DNA of 64,000 bases, taken from contig NC_073691.1 of assembly GCF_029784155.1 (NCBI RefSeq), positions 131,440,714-131,504,713 of the forward strand. The letters are read 5' to 3'. Below the pieces are notes generated by a model that did not search any database, was not told the origin of the DNA, and saw only the letters and a list, made by a program, of their open reading frames with translations. Positions 43,494 to 55,819 of the stretch are shown one piece after another. The stretch is from Uranotaenia lowii (lineage: Eukaryota; Arthropoda; Insecta; Diptera; Culicidae). The position numbers and the translations under genes were made by a program. Each line of letters starts with the position of its first letter. The stretch's first letter is position 1.

Positions 43494-44079
43494 CGGCGCA
43501 CACAGGGGTAAATGCACCTAATAAGCGATCAAAATTATTTGCGGACGAACGGTAAACGGTAGACATTTGATGTCTTCGCAACATTTTTATATTTTTAGAT
43601 GATCTATCAAATTCTTGAAAGAAAAAAAAGTGATTTTTTCACCTGGAAGGGAGATAAAAAAATTATTTCTTGAAACAATTAGTTTAGATACTTGATGTCT
43701 TCACAAAAGTTGTAGATCTTATTATTTTAAGCAACTTAAAATTCAAAGAAAAGAAACCCCAATTTTTCCTGTTTTTAGAGGAAAAATCTCATTATTGATT
43801 GCTAGTTTGCAGAAAATCTATCCAAAATTTATGTTAAATTTATATATAAATGAAAAGCCAATAATTTGACCTACAAAACCCACTCAAAAGATTATCCGAA
43901 CTCGTCCGAATTCTTAAGTTATAACTTACTGAAAAAAGGCATTATATTTATTAAGGCATCTCCCTTCCAGGTGAAAAAATCACTTTTTTTCTTTCAAGAA
44001 TTTGATATGTCTACCGTTTACCGTTCGTCCGCAAATAATTTTGATCGCTTCTTAGGTGCATTTACCCCTGTGTGCGGCG
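43494..44079. mobile_element. Foldback MITE with CACACAGGGGTAAATGCACC arms
   Basis: The left arm (43494 to about 43655) and the right arm (about 43955-44079) are inverted complements over more than 100 bp (gcgatcaaaattatttgcgg, gaacggtaaacggtagacat, tcacctggaagggag). It is 586 bp and non-coding. No clear target duplication was found. Confidence 0.8.
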
Positions 44080-45995
44080 TCACTCTATGACGTCCAAAAT
44101 ATTTTCCATCCCATTAGTTTTAATCAAACCACAAAAATCAACCAAAAAAAAAATTTAAATTTTGTGGATGACAAACGAGAATGTAAATTCCGAAAATTTA
44201 AAGATGTAATCAATATGTAGTTTGAATTTTTTTTTCTCAAAAAACGTACCTTTACAAAAATGGATGTGTACTGGTGTGATCGCCGGATAGAATCCCAGGT
44301 AGCAGGGTCGTTTTTCGTCGCAAAGTCAATTTCCGCCGGGAACTCCCCTCGGGCACATTCAAATGGGGTAGACTTTTATCATATCTTTCAATTCCCTTTC
44401 CTAGCGGCTGGTGCAGATGGTGACGATGATTGAATTTCAAAACGCTTGGGGGCTTCGAAGTGGAGAGAACATATGTACTATTGAGAAGATAAAATGCGTG
44501 ACCTCTTCCAACCAAACTGATTTCTCTCGTTCAGCTTGAGATGCGATTGAGTCTAGGTTTTCTAGTTAATGAATTCTCTTTCTAGGAATCTTGTGAGTTT
44601 GAAATTCATTTTTAGATATTACTGAAAATTCTTCTAGAAGATGTGTAATGAAATACGAATTTGAACCACTTATGCCTAAATTTTCCAACAATTTGACAAA
44701 AGGGTTTTTTTCCGGTTGGTCAATCATGATAACTCGACTGACCATACTGACTGGACACTCGATTTCGTTTGTTTGATAATTTTTCCAGCAGTAGATACGC
44801 AATATCGATTCCAGAGTGCGCATCGATCGCTTTTGATGAAATACTGGAATACTACCCAATTGGAAAGTGTCACCCAACTTTCAACGATACAATCGGACTA
44901 AACAGGTAAATTTTTCCTACAGGGAATTTTTTATCAAATTTTTTTTAGGTTTGCAATACCTACGATAGGTGGAAAAATTAGACAGAAAATGATCGGATTT
45001 TTGCTCTAAGTGCCGTGTCAGTGTGATTAGTGATAACTTTTTGAATCTCAATTTAATGCAAAGTGCATTTCACTGCATGGGACAGTGAAATTATGCTTAC
45101 CAAGCAATGTCCCACCTATGCCCAAATGTACACCCACATGCACATGCGGCTTTGGTTGCGGTTTTCCTCTGGAAATCGGTTATAAACGACAATAGGTACG
45201 AGAAAAGCAGCATAAAAAAGCACGGTGATTCTCAACGACGACGCCGATTCCAGGCATAAGAAGCTTTCTTGAGAGAAGAATGGGACACGAAAGAAAAATT
45301 CTGACAGCAGCAGAATAGACTATTTTATGGCCCGATTAAAATATGCATTATTCATCCTATGACCTATTTATTTCCCAACCCTTCCACTAGCCACGTGGAT
45401 CCACACTTGATGGCTTGATGCCTATAAAAGTTGATATCCAGTACGACACCACAGCAACAGCAAAGCGTCTGGAATGAGGCGCTCTGCCTGTTTCCCGAGC
45501 GTATGGTCACATTTATATACATACATACATTCATAAACACGTATGTATGTTTTTTCATACCTACAAAAACTCGTATATTACATGAACGGAAGGCAAACGA
45601 CAAAACCCCGGTAGGATGGTCGTCCCTCGACGGGAGCAAGGAACAGTTGAAAAAGGCAAGAAGCTCTGTATCCTACTAGCCAGAATGTCTCCGCCGCATT
45701 TTCTCGCTAACAGCATTTGAAAGGTACCAATGTAGGACCTTTTACACGCGTCTAAAATAATCTTTCGAACGAAGAAGCTTCAATCCGGATTCCTCAGACA
45801 CACGGCATGGGTGTAGAGTTTTCTTGGCGGAAAATATTTCGATCGGTTACTTGGATTCCAATATGTGTTGTTGGAACTTTGGAACTTCTCCACGATTGAT
45901 CCGCCGAATATCTAAATTTTCCTGGATGCTGTCGAAAATTTTCAGTAAAATTTTTGCTGCCACAATTCTTGTTTATCGCTAATGAGTTTTAGTAA
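44080..45995. other. Intergenic DNA without recognised features
   Basis: It contains short dinucleotide- and tetranucleotide-rich patches (acatacatacat near 45521). The small ORFs have no recognised domain. Confidence 0.4.
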
Positions 45996-46600
45996 GTACC
46001 ACACTCACTTACTTAGGGCCGTGATCAAAAACCTCCACTTTTGATGATCCGGAGCTAGCGTTTTCCAAGCACCAAGTTTCGCACCCGTACAACAATACAG
46101 ATTTGACGTGTGAGATGAAGATTTGGTTTTTCGTCCGAAGTGCCAAATGTTTCGAAGGCTCACAAACGTGAATTACGCCTTTGGAACCCAGGTTCGAAGT
46201 CTTAACTGCTACTACCATCAGGCGTTATTTGATTTCCAAGATTTATCACACCACATTTATGATGAAAGTGTGAAATTAAAAACTTCTACACCGTTTCCAA
46301 TGCAAAAGAGTGCCAATCAGAATACTATAATGGTAATAATACCCATTATTTAGATTCTACTAGCCCAAAAGCCTCAATGCTCTAAACAATAGAAGAAAAA
46401 AGTATGAAATGAAATTATCTTGTGTTGCATTCCTAAACCATACGATTGGATATGCATCCAGAATATTGTAGGATGCGTTCCACCTTCTCAATTTGTTGCC
46501 CAGCTATTTATTATTAAACAAGAAGGATTACTTCCGTTACCTCCATTGATTTGGTCTTTTCGACATTCTTCTTGTGATCTGCTGCCTTTGCACGTATCCT
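45996..46600 (-). pseudogene. Highly decayed RTE-A relic
   Basis: Tail-like actcacttactta at 45999-46015 is followed by pieces that match RTE-A 12238-12290 (gatccggagctagcg), 12600-12800 (ISHVKSVLLYGCETWC on the minus strand) and, at 46470-46600, 12815-12915 (ttctcaatttgttgcccagct, ttgatttggtcttttcgacatt). Large deletions separate the pieces. It is far older than the two intact-looking RTE-A copies. Confidence 0.75.
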
Positions 46601-46859
46601 AAATCCATCGTTACAGCTGTCTGATGATAAAAAAGTTTAAAACACCTGCAATTATGTATGCACCCAAGTTTCTTTGGTGCCTCTGGCATTTGGTTTCACC
46701 CTGAACTATGGAGAAGCTTTTCTTGGGAAGTTTGGCGTCATATTCGCTCTAGTGCTCTCCGTACCAATTTTCCCAAGTTTGCTACTCTGGATCCATGGAT
46801 AAAAATGGACGACCCAAGTATACCTCCTCATCCCTTAACTCCAAATGAGACTTTCGACC

Positions 46860-48440
46860 TTTAGTCCTGTCCCGAACTGCGGTTAAGCTAGGCTTTGATA
46901 ATGAAAGGTCATATAGTTCGCAATCCTTAAACTGTGACGACGCCTACTTCGAATCCTTGGCTACCTACAACATTAGGCTGCCACAGCCTGATTTCACTAT
47001 TGAGGAGGTGTTTATTGCTTTGAGTAAGCTAAATCCGTCGAAAGTACTCGGTCCTGATGGGATCCCATCGTCGTTGGTATAAAAAACCACAGCATCTCTT
47101 GCCATACCGCTACGTATAATTTTCACCAGATCGATTTCTGAATGTGCTTTTCCTAGCCACCGGAAAACTGCTTAAGTATCTCCAACCCTGAAATCTGGAA
47201 ACTCTCACCGAGTAGAGAACTACCGGCCCGTATCAATCCTGGGCTATGTTTTTCCAAAGTTCTCGAGTCTCTGATATACGAAAGGCTATATTCAGCAGCT
47301 AGACCGATCCGGAGCTAGCGTCTTCACTTGAAGTATAAATAAAGTGGAACGAGGTTCCAAGTAAGGAGTATTAGATTAGACACACAAGTAGACTGATCAT
47401 TGAATCCGAAAGTTCCACACCGAATACCAGCACGGATTTGTAAAGAAAAAATCGACCCTGACAAACCTGATGTGCTATGAAAATGAATTGCACACCGCAA
47501 CAAATAAAAAAATGCCTGGTAAAACACCAAGGTTACATAGACATCCGAGTAACACACTCTACAGAATTCGACTTGGCATCTAGTGTTGCACAAGGTAGTC
47601 ACCTAGGGCCTCTTATCTTTGTGCTTTTCATAAACGACCTACCATAAGCTAACCTTTTCCATAAGCTAAAGCTTTTCATAAGTTACCTACCTCAACTCGA
47701 CTAAACTACTGTACGCCGATGACCTAAAAATTTACAGAGTCATTGACTCGATAGTGGACTGCATTGCGCTTCAGGAAGATGTGAACAAATTATTTTTATG
47801 GTTTGATACGCATTGGATGGAAGTGAATGTTGGAAAGTGTAAATGCATATATTTTTTCAGGACTAGAGCATCAATTTCATACGACTATTTGCTCAGAGAC
47901 TCCACCTTGGAAAGAATTTCAACGATAAAAAATCTCGGAGTTACTTTCGTTCAAAAGCTTTTGTTCGCACAGCATATCTCGAAAAGACCCCTATGCCATT
48001 GAAATGCTCATGAGTACGAATTGTACTGGAATATGCTGCACTCGTTTGGGCACCTTCACAATCCGTTCACATCGAAAGGATAGAGAGGGTCAAGAAATTT
48101 CTCCGCCATGCATTACTAAGATTGCCCAGGCGAGATTCTGTACGTTTACCACCTTATTCCGAGAGATGCGGCCTTCTGTCACTGACGTCTTTGAGGAAGA
48201 TCTTTGAGTACGACATCTTAACAAACGTTATTGATTGCCCCCAATTGCTGTATTCTCTCAATCTGCACGCTCTAACTCGGCAACTGCGCAATCAAAATTT
48301 TCTCTGGCTACCAAGAAGCAGAACGAGTTTAAGCCAAAATCATCCACTACATCGATGCTGTCCTGCTTTCAACGAGGTTTCCCACCTTTTCGACTTTAAC
48401 GTATCAAATTTGATGTTTAAAGGTTCTATCCGTGATTAAA
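46860..48440 (+). pseudogene. Decayed CR1/jockey-group reverse transcriptase
   Basis: Across several frames the plus strand shows RT motifs in order: IRLPQPDFTIEEVF with LNPSK.LGPDGIPSSLV at about 46970-47080, a SKVLESLIYERL block at about 47255-47290, QGSHLGPLIFVLFINDLP at 47595-47645, and YADDLKIYRVIDSIVDC at about 47715-47765. Thumb sequence (WMEVNVGKCKCIYF) and C-terminal blocks extend to 48440. A small RTE-A scrap (gatccggagctagcgtcttcac, about 47304) interrupts it. Numerous stops and frameshifts make it a pseudogene. Confidence 0.75.
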
Positions 48441-49765
48441 CTTAATTTTAAAATGATACTTTGCATGTTATTTAGGTGAATTTTTAATTTTAAGATTTTA
48501 AGTCTGTATGACTTCACGGTCAAAGACTACAAATAACCACTTGAAACCTGACTTCTTCTACACACTCGTGGTCTCGCACGCACCAGAGATTTCTTTTCTT
48601 AGCTCGTTATCGAGAGTTACTGTATCACTGTCGGGGGAGTGAAATACCCCTTTCCTTCAAGATCCACTATAGAGAAGATCTTGTCTTGTTCCCGCAGCAT
48701 GTTTCGCAGGAAATACGGTGGGGGTATCGTGACCCCAGCAAACATGAAATCGTATCATAAATGATGACTTAAGTCGTTCACAATGGTGTTGCGAATCGCA
48801 ATTCCAACTGCATAGTGAAAAAATCGAATAAAATGTCGTCTGAAGTCATTTTAAAATGCATATGATAGAAAGTCCGCATGTTTATAAATATAGTTCTTGC
48901 TCACGCGCGAGCTTCCAGTGAGAAAATTATCGTCATGTTCTCTCTGCAACCAGCAGTGCATGCAGATGGCTTAAAATCAGATGGAAAATGAATAATATTG
49001 ACCAATGAGAGCTGTGGAATATATTGTCGCTGGCAACGATTTGCAGGCTCTAATTAAAAAAAAAAAAAAAAAACGATTTGCAGGCTATGAGAGCGAGATC
49101 TTGCACTCTCTTGCATTCTTCCGATAAGTACGTAAAAGGTATCGGATAACGCCTAATTGGTGTAGTTTGCAACGCTAGAATTGAAATTTATATATGTATA
49201 TTGTCCTCACTTTGGTAGGTGAACGTATATCAAAACAGCATAAGAATATAGCTACAAAAATGTTTGCTGGGACGTATCCATGCACGAGGTCCACTACGCA
49301 GACGGTTTTGTATGATCTTTGTAGTTTCACTTACCCGAAGATGGAGCGATTTTACGCCGTTTGTGGTTTGGTGTAAGCTACATCCCCTATTTACCAAGGG
49401 CCAATCAATCGCATGCCTAGTGATAGCGATTTTGCATCCTACCACGTTTTCGGATGTCGTAACAGGACCATCGTGTTGGTTCGTTCTTCTTCAAATCTTG
49501 GACAGTCGATGTTCTTGAGAGTCTTGCTGTCTCTCTTTTCAATGCCCAATGATTAGAAGATGGGTCCACCTTCCTCTTTCTGAGCTGTTCCACAGTTGGC
49601 CGTAGAAGACTTTCGCACTTCTTTCCGTAGAGTGTCTATCGCAGAGCTTTTTGTGGTAATTTATCCCAGGCTTAAGATAGGTGGTGCTTTAGAACTTCCC
49701 AACCGTCATGTTTTGTAGAGTAGGCTTTGGGCTTTAATATAATCTAGACAGCCAAGTCCTAGGTT
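48441..49765. other. Mixed intergenic DNA, possible R1 scrap
   Basis: At about 49558-49600 the sequence tgggtccaccttcctctttctgagctgttccacag resembles 783-818 of the R1 minus copy, so a short R1-type relic is likely. An A-run of 17 lies at about 49054. Nothing else is recognised. Confidence 0.4.
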
Positions 49766-50743
49766 TATTATTATTATTTTATTATTATTTTATTATTAAT
49801 TCATCGAACATACAAGTTTAAATGAATAGTAAAAAAAACACGGTCAAACAATATTAAATAATCTGGACTGGCGTATTCGACGAATAAAACGACTTGTAGA
49901 TTCTCCAAACTGGTGTAAGTGTTCAGCAACCTGGAACATACGCACCATTGCGCTTATTGGCTCATTAAAGCCATACGAAGTTCGATGAGTTTGGTTGAAC
50001 AGTAACGAGCTAGATCGTAGGATTCTTGATGGGGCACTGAAGTTTATTGTTCCTAGCAAATTTGGCGATTGCACTTCTCCGTTGAGAATTTTTGAGATAA
50101 ATACTGCCTGTTGAGTCTTTCGGCGGCATCCAAGAGTTTCTAGACCCAAAAGCTGACATCGCTCAGGATAAGCCGGGAGATCTTCGGGGTGGCGCCAGGG
50201 AAGGTGTCTTAAGGCGACTCTGACAAATCGCTTCTGTACGCGTTCAATCCTCAAAATCCAACTTAGCTGGTAAGGGGCCCAAACAATTGAAGCATGTTCA
50301 ATTATTGATCGGACGAGCGCACAGTACAGGGATTTTAGGCATAACGGATCTGTGAATTCACGCGCCACTTTGGTGATGAAGCCGAGTTGACGATTCGCTT
50401 TATTGATGACTGAAGAACGTTGACTATTAAACGTGAGCTGTTCATCAAGGATGACTCCAAGGTCCTCGACTTCTGATACCCTGTTTAAAAGCTGGTTGCC
50501 GATTTTATATTCGTAGAGGAGTGGTGTTTTGTTTCGATGAAAAGTGATGACGGAACATTTCGACACACTAACTGATAATTTGTTCAGTGTGCACCATTCG
50601 CTAAAGTGGTTCAAGAGTGATTGCAAGCGAACGCAATCTTCGATATCTATAACAGGAACAAATATTTTAAGATCATCGGCATATCCAATTTTGGTTCCAT
50701 CTTCTAAGCTGATAATCAGATCATTAAAGAACAAACCCGCCAC
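49766..50743 (-). pseudogene. CR1/jockey-group reverse transcriptase, 3' part
   Basis: The minus-strand frame (50743-49844) begins at the end of the palm (LFFNDLI), has the active site YADDLKIFVPV, thumb blocks (NKLSVSVSKCSVITFHR, DLGVILDEQLTF, LYCALVRSIIEHASIVWAPY) and the C-terminal block (RVQKRFVRVALRHLPW...YPERCQLLGLETL). It ends at a stop at 49844, followed by a 3' UTR and a tail of AATAATA repeats (49767-49797). The 5' truncation is at about 50744. The frame is clean, so the insertion is fairly young, but the element is dead on arrival. Confidence 0.85.
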
Positions 50744-51373
50744 TCTCTAAAAATATTTCTTATCAAAAAAAAAGTTGAGTTTTCTTTCCTTTGTGATCCA
50801 ATGAGAAGTCCTGCTGAAACAACGACATTCCGTAGAACTAGTCCCGATAAAGAAGTTTGGCCATTACGGATGATTCCGGCTCAGACCTTTAACAATGCAG
50901 ATTTGTTTCACTGAGTGGCCTTCAGTACGTCTTTACAGGTTCGTGATCTTTCTGGCAACCATAATCTGTCGTTCTTATTCTTCATAAACCAGTGTACGGC
51001 GAAGAGTTTATTGGTAGAAAACACGATATTTTCAAAATATGTAAGCAAATACTTAGGCAGAAACTGCGGTTAATCCGTGCACCCTTCGTGGATTATCAAC
51101 ATGCATATAGCATACAAAACACGATATTCTCCAAATCAGACCTTCGTTTTTTCACCCGTTCTTGCTTTTGATCTAGTTGCAGGTTTCAATTTGGATATTG
51201 TTAGGCGTGGTCTAAAGTTCATCTTTCAGGGTCCAACGGCGATTTCTGATCCGGTATATCGAAATCTATCGCCAATCTAGTGATACTGCGATGAGGAATC
51301 GGAACATTTCATATCTCTAGCTTCAACAATTTCTGAGATATAGCATGGAGAAATTGCAACTTGTTTTATATTA
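50744..51373. other. Intergenic DNA without recognised features
   Basis: Only short non-descript frames were seen. Confidence 0.4.
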
Positions 51374-52559
51374 AGGGTGTCCACGTTGAAATCGCACCCA
51401 CAAAATTGATTCGCAAAATTCGAGTTTTCATCCGATTGCTATCAAATTTTCAGGGATTGAAAAATAGTTATTAAACTTCATTTTATCAATTTACTCGTAT
51501 TTCATTTACAGTCCATATGCAAATGCCAGCACCTTGGCGTTAACCCCGGCCATAAGATTCTGAAAAACCTGTGAATCAACCGTTTTTTGCATGTAAACCC
51601 ATGCTTTCTACAGTTCCTCAACTGTCTTCACTACCTTAGGTTGTTTAAGAATGTGCTGTTTCATAATCGCCCAGTACTTCTCGATGGGGCGGAGCTCCGG
51701 AGTGCTGGGAGGGTTGAACATTTTCGATACGAAATTGACCTTATTGTCCGCATACCACTTCAGCACGTCCTTGGAGTAGTGGCATGAGGCCAAATTCGGC
51801 CAGAAGATTGTTGGGATGTTGTTGACCTTCAGGAGAGGAAGCAGCCGCTTCTGGAGGCACTCTTTCATGTACACCTGTCCGTTCATCGTGTCCTGGGTGA
51901 CGAAAGCTGCACTCCGTTTCCCGCACGAGTAGATGGCTTGCAAAACCAGGAATGTATTCGCAAATTTCGACATCTTCTGAGTGCGGAACGCTGAACTTAT
52001 CCTTGGCCATGAAAAACAGGTTGCCGGGTATCTGTTTGAAGTCGGCCTTCACATATGTTTCGTCGTCCATGATGCATCATTCAACTTTCGTCAGCATGTT
52101 GAGGTACAACGTGCCATGAAGGCACGGGTTTTGGTGGACTTGTCCTGCTTCACGTCGCAATTAGGGGTCTTTTGTACCTTGAACGTTCGAAGCCTATCGT
52201 TAGTTTTGGTCTTCTGGACAAAACTTCGGCTTAGGTGCAGCTTCTTAGCAACATCCCGGACGAAGGCGTTCGAGTTTCGGTTGAAGGCACCAACTCTGCG
52301 GTTGTGATTTTTGGTGTTGTACGGAATACTTTTTCCTTCACTTCAGGGCTTCCGATCGGTGATTTTCGGCAAGATTTTATCACGCACGAGCTGTTCTTTT
52401 GACTCCATTTCCCCGAGTATTGATCACAAGACTTTAAAACTTGCAGGATGTAAACAATGCACTATGAACTAAATTAACCCAAATTTTCATTAAATTTTAC
52501 GCAACGGTTGAAAAGTTAGAGTAATTTCATAGTGTGGCAATTTCATCGTGAACACCCTT
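51374..52559 (-). mobile_element. Tc1/mariner element of the DD37E group
   Basis: The ends AGGGTGTCCACGTTGAAATCG (left) and the inverted AGGGTGTTCACGATGAAATTG (right) form terminal inverted repeats of about 25 bp. TA dinucleotides stand beside them. The size of about 1.19 kb and the encoded transposase relic fit a full-length but mutated mariner. DD37E elements were first described from mosquitoes, which supports the host assignment. Confidence 0.85.
51608..52408 (-). pseudogene. DD37E mariner transposase, inactivated
   Basis: From the ATG at 52406-52408 (MESKEQLVRDKI) the minus strand gives a helix-turn-helix N-terminus (NAFVRDVAKKLHLSRSFVQ), broken by a stop and frameshifts. The C-terminal catalytic part (51973-51608) has the block FWPNLASCHYSKDVLKWY...NPPSTPELRPIEKYWA. 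Counting from the second catalytic position (Asn here, Asp in active proteins) to the Glu of RPIE gives 37 intervening residues. The Asp-to-Asn change plus the frameshifts inactivate it. Confidence 0.85.
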
Positions 52560-52561
52560 TA

Positions 52562-53810
52562 GTAGACCCTAACCGAGAAGAATGGTTAAATACAAAAATG
52601 GGTAAAATGCTATGGTTCAATTATTTGCAGGAAAACGATGCAAAATCACATGAGTATTTATTCCAACGGTATTACTTACAATGCCAAAAATCTAAATGTT
52701 TCATAAATTTATTGAAACACATGGCTCTGATATTAGACTTCTTGCACCTTTTAGACGTTCAGCTCAATCACTACACACCGCGGTATCTGAAATTTTTTTT
52801 TTCTTTAAATTACCTATGATGAAACTTTTTCTAAGTAATATACCGCCCATGGTTTTAGAGAAAGCTCCTCACACTTGTTTCGAAACTTTGAACAACCTAG
52901 AGCAGCGACGGAAAAGTCCCGGAGCCATAGGATATTCACATTCCACGCACCCATTGGAAGCGAAACTGGGAAAGTTGCGTTGCGAGGCAGGAATTTGAAC
53001 CGACGTTTTTCCGCAACTACCAGCTTGGTACCTTACTCGCAATTTCGGCCCATGGCAAAACTTCCAAGACAATCCCCCTACCCTTAGCCGGGAAGCGTCT
53101 TCCTCGAAAGTTTCCAGAAAAGGAAGGGTAGCATTGTTTCCTGCTCTGCTCCGATTGCGTCGCGTTTGGTCGGATGTGCCTTAAAATGACAATAAGTGAG
53201 CAAAGTTGTCATAGTTGCAGCTCGAAAAGTGCAATTTAGTCACACCCATTTGTTCTTCTGACAAGTTGGCAGCTGCAAGTGCACCTTGCTCGCTCGGCTG
53301 GGTGGTTGTTTGTGTCGAATTGATGGGTTGGCGCATAATGAATTTCGTGATGGAAGTTTTTTCTTTTATTATTATCACTAGACTTTCTCGAGAGCTTGTT
53401 ATGGAATGTTTTAGTTTGAGCAATTACTCACAAACGAACTTCATTTTGACTTGAAATATAGAATGAAGATACTCATCTTAGTGCATTTTTTATTACGATG
53501 GTGGGAATTTTCTTATGTTGGAGAAATTTGAACCTATTATCGTAACGATAATCGTCTCAAAAACTCCGAGTACCAAGTTTCTCGTCAATCGAATTACCTG
53601 TTTTTAAGTGATGATACAGCTTAGAAAAACCTTCATTCTAATATGTTTATAAGATTTTTCTTTTAAATTATCTGTATTTGAATCCAAATTAGGTTTTTTT
53701 ATGACGATCTTTCGACTTCAAGTGATGAATGTAACCTTCAAAAATCAAACAGAAATTCAGAATTAGGAAAACTGCATTCAGTACGAATGAGATTTAAAAA
53801 AAATTGCTTA
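52562..53810. other. Intergenic DNA with one tRNA-like relic
   Basis: Apart from the tRNA-like sequence at 52980-53042 there is no recognised feature. Two small frames (52532-52998) have no known domain. Confidence 0.4.
52980..53042 (-). ncRNA. tRNA-like sequence with shortened body
   Basis: On the minus strand the first seven bases TTGCGAG pair perfectly with the last seven CTCGCAA. The interior has a D-arm-like AGGTACCAAGCTGGTAG and a T-loop TTCAAAT in GTCGGTTCAAATTCCTGC. At 63 nt, the anticodon arm is truncated. It is probably a tRNA-derived pseudogene or SINE head. Confidence 0.4.
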
Positions 53811-53815
53811 GAAAA

Positions 53816-54058
53816 TGTGGCTCCTCTGGTAAGCGCCAACTCGGGAGAAAACCGCCCAGCGTGTCCACGCACACACCTGCTCGCCTGCACGTCCAACGGA
53901 GAAATGGACGATTCTTTGCCTCGTCGCATTCGGCTCGATGACGGTTTGCTGTGGCGGCGCCGACGGCTGCGTCGGCGACGCAGTGTTGCCCGATTGACAG
54001 GCGAAGTCAAATCGGCTACACGCTCAGATCGGCTACACGCTCAGATCGGAATACCACA
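53816..54058 (-). repeat. 3' LTR of the gypsy element
   Basis: The LTR is 243 bp, GC-rich, with TGTGG/CCACA termini. It contains a 17-bp tandem duplication (atcggctacacgctcag twice, at about 54011-54046) and appears base-for-base identical to the other LTR. Confidence 0.95.
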
Positions 54059-54075
54059 TCTCACTTCTTCTCTGG
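54059..54075 (-). other. Polypurine tract of the gypsy element
   Basis: The minus strand reads AGAGAAGAAGTGAGA directly upstream of the 3' LTR, where the plus-strand primer should form. Confidence 0.8.
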
Positions 54076-54185
54076 AAAAATGTAGATTTTATTAACAATT
54101 CAAGGGATGGCTTAAAATATCTAACAAACTGAAGAAATTCGGATTTTTTTTCAAAGGAAAGTATATTGTATTCGATGGTAGTTGT

Positions 54186-55819
54186 TTACTGACGTTTGTT
54201 GGTTGCATTTGACATTCGAGACTTTGATAACTCGGCAAGTTCTGTTTCAACCAACCTAACATACTGTTGCAAGTAGCCAGGGGCACGCTTCTCTCTTGCA
54301 GGGCGATGTTGAGGTGGGATATCTTCAGGATTAATTTCAGGGCTGTTTATGTTAGTTGAAGGAATGGTTAGAAAATCTGAGTGTATCCCTGAATCGGTGC
54401 CAGTACTCCTCCAGGGCACAACCTTTTTTGTTTGCGAGACGTGTCGTTTCAAAGTAAGGCCGTCAATGTCTGATAAAAGCAAGTTACCGTTCTCTTCTTC
54501 AAGAACTGTATACTGTTTAGGGTAGAAACGAGATTCTCCTTTTGCTCTTGGGAATCTCTCGATGATAACTTTATCACCACGCTGTATGCGGCACGGTTTG
54601 GCGCCACGGCGTGCGTCCTCCTTCATTTTCCCTTTTAATTTAGCTTCTTTGTCCCTAGATGTAAGAAGATCGTGATCGTGGTGCGTTGAGGCGTATTGAA
54701 AAAGTGGTAGACCCCTCCTTATTCTTCTGCCATGCATTACTTCCTCCGGGGCCACCTTCAAGATGGAATGGGCGGCTGAGTTATGGGCGTGTATTGCTGA
54801 CTGAAGTTCTTCGTGATAATTGTTCTTAGAGGAGGATGCCGCGATCATTGCTTTGTTAATGAGTTTCATACAGTTTTCAGCTAAACCATTTTGCTGAGGG
54901 AATAACGGGGTTGAATATGTGATTTCAATTCCTCTTTGTGCACAGTACTGTTTATATTCTTGTCCATTAAAAGGGGGGCCATTGTCTGACCTTATTTGTT
55001 TTGGGAAACCCTCTTTATCAAAAATATCCTCAAATACTTTCCTTGTATTCTCGAAATTCGTGGATTTGACGACTCTAGCAATTATATATCGAGAAAGATA
55101 ATCTACTAGAACTAGGATATAAATGCCTCCAAATTTGGCGTAGGGGCCATTGAAATCTACGGCTATCATTTCCCAAACTTCTTTAGGAGCTAATACTCGA
55201 GCCATAGGAGTAACGCGTTCGGGTATTCCATTTGTTGCACATATTTCGCAGGATTTAACCCAATTTTCAGCATCTTTTGGCATCCCAGGCCACCATACCC
55301 GTTCTCGCAATATGCTTTTTAGCTTTTCAATCGCTGGGTGACCTTCATGAGCTACAGTGAGAGCCTTTTTGCGTAGCTTTTCTGGAACGACAAAGCATCC
55401 GTTTTTAATTAAGATGCCATTTCTTACGGATAATTCGTCGGCAATCAAATGATATCTTTTCAGATCTTTTGCCCACTGCTCTGTTTCCAAAGCATTCATT
55501 ACATTTAATAATATTTGGTCTTTTGCTAAAGCAGTTTTGATCTCACGTTCGGTAAGAAACTGCACTGCATTAGCTTCTACAGTAGCAACTTCCCAGGGGC
55601 TATCGTTTTCGTTGAACGCGCTGTCTACTCCGTTATACAGTCTGGATTACGGGTCAGCAATATTGTACCTCCCTTTTACAAATTCAATCGTATAGTCGTA
55701 AGGACTCAGCCTGAGGGCCCAACCGTCCGCTCTAGTGAGGGCTCTTTTGGAATTTTCGCGAGATCTGTCCAAGATAAATGTTATTCCCTGAGCGTCCGTC
55801 CGTAAAACGAAATGCCTAC
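54186..55819 (-). pseudogene. Gypsy pol, end of RNase H and integrase (one nonsense codon)
   Basis: This is the downstream part of pol after the intron-like segment. It begins with the RNase H strand holding the last catalytic Asp (RHFVLRTDAQ). A TAA at 55647-55649 occurs where the family usually has Leu (ADP*SRL), and the frame continues to the integrase. Integrase shows an HHCC zinc finger (HEGH ... CEIC) and the DD35E catalytic triad (Asp in AVDFNG, Asp in RSDNGPPF, Glu in QNGLAEN, with 35 residues between the last two). A C-terminal basic tail ends at 54186. Apart from the single nonsense codon it is intact. As a retrotransposon without env it is described only, not restored. Confidence 0.9.

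Noticed and set aside
53787..54095. Basic Arg-rich ORF, repeated at 59243-59527
   Set aside because: These are translations of the GC-rich LTR in both strands; the two copies are the LTRs themselves.
55647..55680. A third intron around the nonsense codon in the gypsy pol
   Set aside because: A GT...AG pair exists (gtacaat ... taatccag) but spans only about 30 bp, too short for an insect spliceosomal intron, and removal would delete conserved RNase H residues. A simple nonsense mutation is more likely.
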